From NCBI GenBank assembly GCA_002083595.1, contig MSXT01000092.1, positions 2,592-9,666 on the forward strand: a stretch of DNA of 7,075 nucleotides. The letters are read 5' to 3'. Numbering within the stretch: the stretch's first letter is position 1; each line of letters begins with the position of its first letter. Source of the DNA: Proteobacteria bacterium ST_bin16. Lineage in GTDB: Bacteria > Pseudomonadota > Gammaproteobacteria > Burkholderiales > Nitrosomonadaceae. The notes under the pieces are model-generated. The model ran no database searches. It had not been told where the DNA came from and saw only the letters and a program-made list of their open reading frames with translations. The position numbers and the translations under genes are program-made. This document shows, piece by piece, positions 1 to 5,908 of the stretch.

Positions 1-580
1 CACCCGGACTGATCAAGTCAATTTTGTTGATCAAAATGACATCACTGAATTCCACTTGATCAATCAGGAGATCAGCGACACTGCGTTCATCATCTTCTCC
101 CAGGCTTTCCCCTGTCTCCTGAAGCATTCTCGCTTCTTCAAAGTCCTTCATGAAATTTACCGCATCCACAACCGTTACCATGGTATCGAGCCGGGCGATA
201 TCGGATAGACTGATTCCCTTTTCGTCAGCAAATGTAAATGTTTCCGCGATCGGTAACGGTTCGGATATCCCTGTAGATTCAATGACTAGATAATCAAACT
301 TTTTCTCGATGGCTAGCCGCCGAACTTCGATGAGCAAATCTTCGCGCAACGTGCAGCAAATGCAGCCATTGCTCATTTCAATGAGTTTTTCTTCTGCGCG
401 GTTAAATGAAATTTCTTTCTCGATGATGGAAGCATCAATATTGATTTCGCTCATATCATTCACAATGACCGCAACACGCAGCATTTGCCGGTTATTCAGA
501 ATATGACTCAATACGGTCGTTTTACCCGCACCTAGAAACCCGGAAAGCACAGTCACCGGTAGTCGATCAGTTGGCATCAT
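1..580 (-). CDS. zigA: ZigA-type COG0523 zinc metallochaperone GTPase, C-terminus outside window
   Basis: The first 193 codons of a G3E-family (CobW/COG0523) P-loop GTPase are present without a stop; the protein continues beyond base 1. Seen directly: Walker A GFLGAGKTT at residues 14-22, the stretch VNDMSEINIDA at 40-50, the metal-binding GCICC motif at 72-76 (the CxCC signature of COG0523), the ESTG motif at 101-104 and the guanine-specificity NKID at 185-188. The NDMSE-NID stretch, and the acidic GEDDER run before NKID, match my memory of the ZigA/YciC branch, which is induced by zinc starvation and thought to deliver zinc to client enzymes in the cytoplasm using GTP. Family members are usually 320-400 residues, so about half is missing. 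The start could be either of two tandem ATGs (580 or 577). The gene is divergent from the ZnuD-like receptor, with a Zur-type palindrome 29-43 bases upstream of its start, so zinc-dependent repression is expected. Confidence is high for the family and good for the subfamily. Confidence 0.92.
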   Translation of the reverse strand, partial: MMPTDRLPVTVLSGFLGAGKTTVLSHILNNRQMLRVAVIVNDMSEINIDASIIEKEISFNRAEEKLIEMSNGCICCTLREDLLIEVRRLAIEKKFDYLVIESTGISEPLPIAETFTFADEKGISLSDIARLDTMVTVVDAVNFMKDFEEARMLQETGESLGEDDERSVADLLIDQVEFSDVILINKIDLISPG

Positions 581-600
581 TTTGATTTAAATTAGTAGAA

Positions 601-629
601 TTGATGTTTGTTATGATATAACATATCAA
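601..629 (+). promoter_or_regulatory. Candidate sigma-70 promoter for the receptor operon
   Basis: TTGATG (601-606, 4 of 6 to the -35 consensus) and TATCAA (624-629, 4 of 6 to the -10 consensus) are 17 bases apart. The Zur palindrome at 609-623 lies entirely inside that spacer, which would let the repressor block polymerase directly. The hexamers are only moderate matches, and TACAAT at 638-643 is a better -10 but lacks a matching -35. Inference from base matching only. Confidence 0.35.
609..623. promoter_or_regulatory. Putative Zur operator (zinc-responsive repressor box)
   Basis: The sequence TGTTAT-GAT-ATAACA is a perfect 6-3-6 inverted repeat centred on base 616. It matches the known proteobacterial Zur core GTTATANTATAAC with one deviation (G at 615). 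It lies in the divergent intergenic region between a ZigA-type GTPase and a ZnuD-like receptor, two classic Zur targets, so one operator could control both directions. In zinc sufficiency Zur bound to zinc would repress both genes. The zur gene itself is not in the window. Confidence 0.8.
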
Positions 630-860
630 AAAGGTAGTACAATAAAATCTTTTTCTAGCCATTAAGGATCCGTCAATTTCCGGCACGACTCAATCAGGAA
701 TTGGTGCCTCAGCAGTAACTTGCAACGGCTACTTTCTTAAGGTTTTTTGAAATGCGCTTTTACAAAATTAAACAGATTACTGAAATTAATAATCGATGAA
801 TCCATTAAAAATTACAGTGACCAGCATGCATTCGCAAAAATTAAGCAGGTTGAATGATGA
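630..860 (+). other. Long leader upstream of the receptor, with two tiny ORFs
   Basis: If transcription starts just after the Zur box, the receptor mRNA has a leader of over 200 bases. It contains a 15-residue ORF at 752-799 (ATG, AAGG nine bases upstream) whose TGA overlaps the ATG of a 44-residue ORF at 796-930, which runs out of frame into the receptor gene. Neither product resembles anything I know. Bases 674-708 also offer two competing short stems: CAATTTCC with GGAATTG, and GGCAC (682-686) with GTGCC (704-708). No U-rich tract follows and I recognise no known riboswitch. The ORFs could be chance or could couple translation into the receptor. Confidence 0.3.
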
Positions 861-3155
861 GTGGTTAATCGTAAAAATTCTTCAAATGCCAACAGACGGT
901 CCAATATGTTCCATTCCGCGCGGCAAATAGCGGCCAGCATGATTTTGGCAATGACGATGAGTGCAATGGACAAAGTAATAGCGGAACAAGTTGCCGGGGA
1001 TTCGGCAGCAACCAAAGTTAGGTCTGAAAACAACGAGCACAATTCCGCTGTTCAAATGACACCGATAAACATTATCGGTGTCACACCGAATCAACCCTCC
1101 CAGCCCAATACCATTACACTGAAAGGCCGTTCACTACGCTTGCAGCAAGGCAATACACTGGGGCAGACCTTAAACGAGGAACTCGGTGTTAGCAATGCTT
1201 CTTTTGGTCCCGGAGTAGGTATTCCGGTGATCCGTGGCTTAACCGGATCGCGGGTGCGCATTTTACAAAACGGTATTGGCACGCATGATGCCACCAGCTT
1301 GAGCCCGGATCATGCCGTGGCGATTGATCCCTTATTTGCCGAAGAAATCAGAATCATGCGAGGCCCGGAAATCGTTCGTTATGGCGGCAACGCAATCGGC
1401 GGTATTGTGGACGTCAACGATCATCGCATACCTGGAAAGCGCACCACGAAACCCATCAGCGGCTCTGTCGAGAGCCGCTATGACACTAACGGAGACGGCA
1501 CAAATTCGGCCTTCAAGTTGAATCTGGGAAAAGACCGGCTGGCATTCAATCTGGGCGGTTTCTTTCGCAAACGGGGTAATACTCAAATTCCAGGAAAAGC
1601 AATTGACGAAGCTTTGGTAGAACAACAATTCGGTCTGTCAGAAATACAAAATGTCAGTGGCACAATCCCCAATACCGATAGCAGAGGAATCGGCGGTTTT
1701 GCCGGTATATCATGGCTTGGCCATAACATCATGGCGGGTATGTCGGTCAGCCACACGGATAATCGCTACGGAGTGCCCAAAGGCAGTCATCATCTGGATC
1801 CCAATCACCTGAATGGTTTGGAAACAATCCTGCCTAAACTGAATGATTTGAGAGGATTTGAAGATATCTTCGGTCCTCAAGCATTGTTTCCCAATATTCG
1901 CCTTAACATGCAGCAAACCCGCTATGACTTTAAGTCTGAGTGGTACGAGCCAGCACGCGGCATTGAAAGTATCAGTTTCCGCTATGGTTTGGTCGACTAC
2001 GGGCATACTGAGATGGAAGGCGGGTCCCCTTTCACAAAGTTCAAAAACGATGTCGGTGAAGGGCGTGTCGAAGTACGTCATCATGCGTTTCCGAATCTAA
2101 CCGGCACCTTTGGCGCGCACTGGATACATCGCAATTTTTCCGCGCTGGGTGTAGAAACGTTTGCACCTCGCACCAAGCAACAGTCGTTGGGCTTATACAC
2201 GACGCAAGATTACGTCTGGAATAATTGGATCTTGCGTGGCGGGCTCCGCTTTGAACACGCGCATATCGACCCCAGTGTAAACGAATTGAGACTACGCGGC
2301 AGCGCTCTGCCGCCAGTGCCATTACCCGGCTCACTTGACTATCAGGCACTGTCCGCCTCCTCGGCACTGCAATGGAATCCGCGGACAGATACCGCATTGA
2401 CGCTGACCTTAAATCGCGGCAAGCGCCCACCGGATATCCAGGAACTACTGGCACTCGGCCCGCATTTGTCGACTCGCAGTTTTGAAATCGGCAATGTGCA
2501 GCTCAAGAATGAGACCGTGAATATGGCCGATTTAGGAATGGAATGGAAGTCGGGGCGTATCAGCGCGCGAGCTAACGGTTACTACAACCGCACTGACGAT
2601 TTTATCTACCTGCGAAATACCGGTTTGGTGTATGAAGTTGACAACGAGGTGATTCGTCAGCGCTGTGTCAGTGATGCGGAATGCGTATCGATCCTCGCCT
2701 ATGATCAACGGCACGCCGAATTCATCGGCTTCGAATCCAGGATTGACGCAACGCTTTATCAAATGCCACAAGGCGACTTGCTGCTCACTTTATTTTCCGA
2801 TTATGTCCGCGGCCGTTTTGTCACTGGCGACCGCGATGATGTGCCGCGTATGCCGCCGCTTCGTTACGGCGCTGAACTGGGTTACGGCAACTCCACCTGG
2901 AATACCGCCGTACGGTATACCCGAGCTGAAGCGCAGCAATATCCGGGAAAAAACGAAACACCCACTGATAGCTACCATTTATTGATCGCAACGGCAGATT
3001 ATCAAATCACAACGAGCAAATGGGGCAATTTGTGGCTATTCGCCAAAGGACACAATCTGCTGAACGAGGAAATACGTAACTCGGTTTCTTTTTTGCGGAA
3101 TTTTGCACCGGAACCGGGGCGAAGTTTCATCTTGGGCGCGCGCGCCACATTCTGA
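861..3155 (+). CDS. znuD: ZnuD-like TonB-dependent outer-membrane receptor, probably for zinc
   Basis: A full-length TonB-dependent receptor that would take up zinc across the outer membrane using TonB-ExbBD energy. A signal peptide occupies roughly residues 16-41, followed by a possible TonB box near residues 67-74 (TPINIIGV). The plug domain contains PVIRG, VRILQNG, SPDHAVAIDPL (His151) and RGPEIVRYGGNAIGGIVDV, a run typical of ZnuD and related receptors. A 22-strand barrel would follow, ending in APEPGRSF and a terminal Phe as outer-membrane proteins do. Candidate metal-contact residues are His310, His311 and His316 in a predicted extracellular loop; the long His-rich loop of meningococcal ZnuD is absent. 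Cys602 and Cys608 could form a loop disulfide. The start is uncertain: GTG 861 is preceded by AGCAGG 11 bases upstream and by an in-frame stop, while ATG 906 gives a neater 749-residue precursor. Length matches the family. The Zur box upstream and the ZigA neighbour support zinc as substrate; another metal complex is possible. Confidence 0.88.
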   Translation: MVNRKNSSNANRRSNMFHSARQIAASMILAMTMSAMDKVIAEQVAGDSAATKVRSENNEHNSAVQMTPINIIGVTPNQPSQPNTITLKGRSLRLQQGNTLGQTLNEELGVSNASFGPGVGIPVIRGLTGSRVRILQNGIGTHDATSLSPDHAVAIDPLFAEEIRIMRGPEIVRYGGNAIGGIVDVNDHRIPGKRTTKPISGSVESRYDTNGDGTNSAFKLNLGKDRLAFNLGGFFRKRGNTQIPGKAIDEALVEQQFGLSEIQNVSGTIPNTDSRGIGGFAGISWLGHNIMAGMSVSHTDNRYGVPKGSHHLDPNHLNGLETILPKLNDLRGFEDIFGPQALFPNIRLNMQQTRYDFKSEWYEPARGIESISFRYGLVDYGHTEMEGGSPFTKFKNDVGEGRVEVRHHAFPNLTGTFGAHWIHRNFSALGVETFAPRTKQQSLGLYTTQDYVWNNWILRGGLRFEHAHIDPSVNELRLRGSALPPVPLPGSLDYQALSASSALQWNPRTDTALTLTLNRGKRPPDIQELLALGPHLSTRSFEIGNVQLKNETVNMADLGMEWKSGRISARANGYYNRTDDFIYLRNTGLVYEVDNEVIRQRCVSDAECVSILAYDQRHAEFIGFESRIDATLYQMPQGDLLLTLFSDYVRGRFVTGDRDDVPRMPPLRYGAELGYGNSTWNTAVRYTRAEAQQYPGKNETPTDSYHLLIATADYQITTSKWGNLWLFAKGHNLLNEEIRNSVSFLRNFAPEPGRSFILGARATF

Positions 3156-3195
3156 AACTGGCTGCAATCCCGAATCTCAACATGGAACCGTTATA

Positions 3196-4551
3196 TTGAA
3201 AACACCAACCGGTAAAACTTATCTTTGCTTTTATCTACTCTTCATTGTTTTACTATCCGGCCGGCAAGCTTTTGCCGTGCATCTGGATGTTGAAGTCTGG
3301 GGACAAGGCAATGCTCTGTTTACAGGCTATTGCCGAACACCCGGCGCAGTAGGTTGCGATCTGGACGGATTAGCCGAAGTATTGCATTTACCGGCGGGAA
3401 CATTGCCGATAGAAGCTGTTACCGGGAAACTGATTTTTCCAGCCGATTTTCAAGATCTGCCGGGAGGAGATTTCAAAACTAAAAACCCAGGATTCCAGTC
3501 GATTCAAAATGCATTGCTACCGAATGAATTGCTGAGTTATCGGGCATTGGGAGCACTCAAGTACTGGGATCCGGTTTTATCTTCTTGGGGAAAACCGCCC
3601 GAAGGCACACAAATCAAACTGTTTGGCGGACTGGAAGCAAGTGCTGACATAATCAACGATCTATCCCAATGTGCCGGTCAGTTAATATGTTTCAGCGACG
3701 GAGTCTTCGGTAGCGACGGCAGCACCATTTTTTCTGCCGATGGCATCTTGGGCAATCCGGAGCTGATTGTCGATATTACGGGAAGCAACGGCGTATTGCA
3801 CACGCATCTGAGTTTTTTCCTGGAAAACCAGACAGGTGAAATAGGCGGCCCCGTAGGCGCTTATCTCATCGAAATGCAACTGATCTCCAATGCCCGTTAC
3901 TTTCCTTCAGCACCGTTTTTCATTTTATTCAATGCAGGCTTGCGTGAAGATGAATTCGCCGCAGCATTGTTAGCGCTTACTGGCGGCATCGTAGCGCCTG
4001 ATCCGGATCCACCACAACCGGTCATTCCTGTATCCATTCCGGGTGACGTTGATTTCGATGGCGATGTAGATCGACTCGATGTAGCGTTGATTTTACTAGC
4101 CGCACAAAACAATGAGCCGGTGCGATCCAGCAATGCCATGCTCGACGTCAATCGTGACGGTGTTATTAATCGCACCGACGCATTTCTGGCTAAACAATTA
4201 TGCACGCTGAGGCTGTGCAACATCCCGGTATTGGCTCCCGCCACCGTTTTGAATGTGGCGGCGGTCTACGATGAAAAGAACAGTCTATTGGATTTGAACG
4301 ATGTGCAAGTGGGTGAATTGCATTACCGGGCGCAGCTGCAGTTAAAGGATAACAACTTATTCGAGCTGAATTCGGCGCAGTTGGATAAATCACGCTATGC
4401 CATACCCGCACGTTACGACATTGAGACGGCAATTCTGGAAGTCCCTTCGGTTTATATCAACGAAAAAAATTATAAGGCGATCCTGCGCAACATAGGGGAT
4501 TCGAAGTTCCGGCTGGAATACTTTGAAGAAATTGACACAATTCTTAAGTAA
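3196..4551 (+). CDS. Secreted dockerin-containing protein with LHTHL motif, likely zinc-related (all3515-like domain)
   Basis: A 451-residue exported protein of no established function. I place the start at TTG 3196: it has GGA nine bases upstream and gives a clean signal peptide (residues 1-27, ending GRQAFA before VHLDVEV). The only other initiator in frame is TTG 3103, which would put about 30 charged residues ahead of the signal and overlap the receptor gene. Residues 28-265 align with the downstream paralogue: a DFxDxxGG segment, then PGF, a W-containing strand region, Leu-His-Thr-His-Leu with His202 and His204, GPVGAYLIEM and ILFNAGLREDEF. A Pro/Asp-rich linker follows, then a dockerin-like pair of calcium loops (284-295 and 317-328), then two 36-residue repeats (356-391 and 405-440). 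Four Cys in the N-terminal domain could form disulfides. It lies 40 bases after the receptor with no terminator, so co-transcription under Zur is likely. The paired His and context suggest zinc binding; this is inferred. Confidence 0.8.
   Translation: MKTPTGKTYLCFYLLFIVLLSGRQAFAVHLDVEVWGQGNALFTGYCRTPGAVGCDLDGLAEVLHLPAGTLPIEAVTGKLIFPADFQDLPGGDFKTKNPGFQSIQNALLPNELLSYRALGALKYWDPVLSSWGKPPEGTQIKLFGGLEASADIINDLSQCAGQLICFSDGVFGSDGSTIFSADGILGNPELIVDITGSNGVLHTHLSFFLENQTGEIGGPVGAYLIEMQLISNARYFPSAPFFILFNAGLREDEFAAALLALTGGIVAPDPDPPQPVIPVSIPGDVDFDGDVDRLDVALILLAAQNNEPVRSSNAMLDVNRDGVINRTDAFLAKQLCTLRLCNIPVLAPATVLNVAAVYDEKNSLLDLNDVQVGELHYRAQLQLKDNNLFELNSAQLDKSRYAIPARYDIETAILEVPSVYINEKNYKAILRNIGDSKFRLEYFEEIDTILK
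4042..4218 (+). other. Dockerin-like domain within the 451-residue secreted protein
   Basis: Two 12-residue calcium-loop motifs of dockerin type I form are visible. Loop 1 is DVDFDGDVDRLD (residues 284-295) with Asp at loop positions 1, 3, 5, 9 and 12. Loop 2 is DVNRDGVINRTD (317-328) with Asp/Asn at the same positions. Each is followed by a helix-like stretch (VALILLA and AFLAKQL). In known systems dockerins bind cohesin domains or act as calcium-stabilised modules; no cohesin is seen in this window. The domain is inserted between the N-terminal domain and the C-terminal repeats and is absent from the paralogue. Confidence 0.8.
4261..4536 (+). repeat. Two tandem copies of a 36-residue protein repeat
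   Basis: Residues 356-391 and 405-440 of the 451-residue protein align without gaps. Shared positions are Ala1, Tyr3-Asp4, Leu10, Val15, Tyr22, Ala24, Leu26, Phe34 and Leu36. The alternating hydrophobic pattern suggests beta strands. A third copy closes the downstream paralogue. DNA identity between copies is low, so the duplication is old or the unit was acquired as a domain. Confidence 0.7.
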
Positions 4552-4564
4552 GGGCGATTTTGCC

Positions 4565-4570
4565 AGGAGG
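4565..4570 (+). promoter_or_regulatory. Orphan Shine-Dalgarno-like AGGAGG
   Basis: A perfect AGGAGG lies 14 bases after the stop of the 451-residue gene, but no ATG, GTG or TTG follows within the usual 5-10 bases. Reading from ATA 4571 gives 16 codons to a stop. It may be a remnant of a lost gene start, a ribosome standby site, or chance. The real ribosome site of the next gene is GAGG at 4631-4634. Confidence 0.3.
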
Positions 4571-4641
4571 ATAACGACAGAATTAATTTTGCAGCACGTA
4601 TCAATAAAAACAGTAATTTAAAAAATTTAAGAGGCTTGATC

Positions 4642-5424
4642 ATGTTTAAAAAAATACTTGTTGGGTTAGTAACTGTAGTTGCTAGCGGGTTCTTTTCATC
4701 CGCGAGCGCGGTTGAGCATCATCATGAGAGTGACATACAACCTTGGAAAATCGGTGCCGAAATATTCGTCAACAGCAATTTATTCGAGCCTGATTTTGGT
4801 GATATCGGCGGAGGATTATATGCAACAGATGAACCAGGGTTTGATGTTCACATAGAAAAAGGCGCATTTACCCCTGGCAACTGGCTGCGTTTTCAGCCTG
4901 TCGGTAAATTATTATTCTGGAATGGTACCGAATGGAGTCCGGCAATACCAAATGGAGAGCGGATCGAGATCACCGACGCGCTTGATAATATCATTTCGTA
5001 TCACGCCGATGGCACAAGCAGTATTCCAGGGGTAATCGGGGAAATTGGCAGCGACGGCGGATTGCACGATCACTTAAGCATGTCTATTTTCAATGCATCC
5101 AATACATTGGGCGGCAGTACCGGCGCATATCGCATCGAACTCAAATTATTCGAATCTAAAGCCAACAGCGATACTTCAGTTGCTATTGCCGCATCTCCTA
5201 TCGCAATCGTTTTTAATCGCGGGCTTGCGCAAGATAAGTTTGAATTGGCAGTCTCGGCAGCAGCAGACCTGAGAGACAACTCCGTTTTCGTCGCGGAAAC
5301 AGGAATGTTAACTATCCAACGAGTCAAAGCACTGGGCTCATATTACCAAGCAAGACTCAAATATCTTGGCGATAACAAATTTGAACTGATTGATGTTCAG
5401 GAAACTCCTGCAGCCAAGGAATGA
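4642..5424 (+). CDS. Secreted LHDHL-motif protein, paralogue of the upstream dockerin protein
   Basis: A 260-residue exported protein. ATG 4642 is preferred over TTG 4636 because GAGG lies seven bases upstream and the signal peptide begins MFKK. The signal is residues 1-23, ending SSASA, and the mature protein begins VEHHHES with His26-His28, a likely metal-binding cluster. The main domain shows EPDFGDIGGG, EPGF, a LLFWNGTEW strand, Leu-His-Asp-His-Leu with His142 and His144, GSTGAYRIELKL and IVFNRGLAQDKFE, aligning along its length with the upstream protein. Residues 217-252 hold one copy of the shared C-terminal repeat. There is no dockerin, no anchoring signal and no PEP-CTERM-like tail. 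The domain resembles the all3515 family of Zur-repressed secreted proteins as I remember it. The gene is 90 bases downstream of its paralogue with no terminator seen, so it is probably the last gene of the zinc operon. A periplasmic or extracellular zinc-binding or zinc-transfer role is inferred. Confidence 0.82.
   Translation: MFKKILVGLVTVVASGFFSSASAVEHHHESDIQPWKIGAEIFVNSNLFEPDFGDIGGGLYATDEPGFDVHIEKGAFTPGNWLRFQPVGKLLFWNGTEWSPAIPNGERIEITDALDNIISYHADGTSSIPGVIGEIGSDGGLHDHLSMSIFNASNTLGGSTGAYRIELKLFESKANSDTSVAIAASPIAIVFNRGLAQDKFELAVSAAADLRDNSVFVAETGMLTIQRVKALGSYYQARLKYLGDNKFELIDVQETPAAKE
5290..5397 (+). repeat. Single copy of the shared 36-residue protein repeat
   Basis: The C-terminal residues 217-252 of the 260-residue protein match the two repeats of the upstream protein without gaps. 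Leu10, Val15, Tyr22, Ala24, Leu26, Phe34 and Leu36 are kept, and GDxKFxL is shared with the second upstream copy. The Tyr-Asp at repeat positions 3-4 is not kept here. Confidence 0.65.
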
Positions 5425-5534
5425 AAGATACCCTTAACTTCCGCGTACAGAGCCCCAAATAGCGTTAAGAAGTGTTCTCAACCGGATGACAATCGTTACA
5501 GTTTTTCCTGCCGGAAAATGTCATTAGCAACAAG

Positions 5535-5571
5535 TGCGGCAAGAGGTGGCGCTCGATCACCTCAAACCGCA
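5535..5571. repeat. Imperfect hairpin in the intergenic gap
   Basis: TGCGG (5535-5539) pairs with CCGCA (5567-5571), and GAGGTG (5543-5548) pairs with CACCTC (5558-5563). The two stems are separated by symmetric three-base internal loops and closed by a nine-base loop. That makes 11 base pairs in 37 bases. No T-tract follows on either side, so it is not a typical intrinsic terminator. It could be an intergenic repeat unit, an RNA processing site or chance. Confidence 0.4.
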
Positions 5572-5726
5572 AAGTTAATGCGGCGATCAGAAGGGAAAAT
5601 CAGACGAAAAAGCATACCGTTTGCGTGAATGATCAAAAAGCATTTTGAATTTGATTTCAAGGCAGCATCCCCCAACATAGTAGTTTCTCAGCGTATCCCC
5701 AGGTTTTCTAGAGGGATATCACCCGG

Positions 5727-5754
5727 TTGTCTGGATTGCAGGTAGTGATATACA
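5727..5754 (+). promoter_or_regulatory. Weak sigma-70 promoter candidate for the cytochrome genes
   Basis: TTGTCT (5727-5732) and TATACA (5749-5754) are spaced by 16 bases, each matching 4 of 6 consensus positions. It lies about 150 bases upstream of the cytochrome c4-like start. The evidence is base matching alone, and alternatives nearby score similarly. Confidence 0.22.
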
Positions 5755-5908
5755 CTGCAATACTGTACCGCAATTCTGCACGTCGGCTGCTGGAATGGCT
5801 GATAGTTTTACCCGCTCGTTCCACAAGACAGTGTGATGCCAATACGGAACTTCAGGAAAGCATTCTGAAGATTTACCGGTGTTTTAATCTTTTCATGGAC
5901 CCACGTCA

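Larger units (their letters stand above)
5425..5908. other. 484-base gap between zinc operon and cytochrome genes
   Basis: I see no convincing gene here. A 61-codon frame opens at TTG 5727 and overlaps the cytochrome start by four bases, but it lacks a good ribosome site and a recognisable product. Short frames around 5520-5640 are interrupted by stops. CTTAAC (5433-5438) and GTTAAG (5464-5469) could pair across a 25-base loop just after the last zinc-operon gene, but no T-run follows, so a terminator is not supported. The gap marks the boundary between two unrelated transcription units. Confidence 0.5.

Noticed and set aside
680..735. Possible cobalamin riboswitch upstream of the TonB-dependent receptor
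   Set aside because: GGTGCC-like bases are present, but no B12-box or the conserved core of that riboswitch can be found, and the Zur box and receptor type point to zinc.
2041..2454. 137-codon minus-strand frame inside the receptor gene
   Set aside because: Antisense shadow of the barrel-coding region, with no domain pattern.
3103..3195. Upstream TTG start for the dockerin protein
   Set aside because: It would overlap the receptor gene by 53 bases and place a charged extension before the signal peptide.
5433..5469. Intrinsic terminator after the zinc operon
   Set aside because: Only a six-base stem with a 25-base loop and no T-run.
5520..5640. Decayed coding sequence or insertion-sequence remnant in the gap
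   Set aside because: Short peptides read in several frames but none is recognisable, and no terminal inverted repeats or target duplications were seen.
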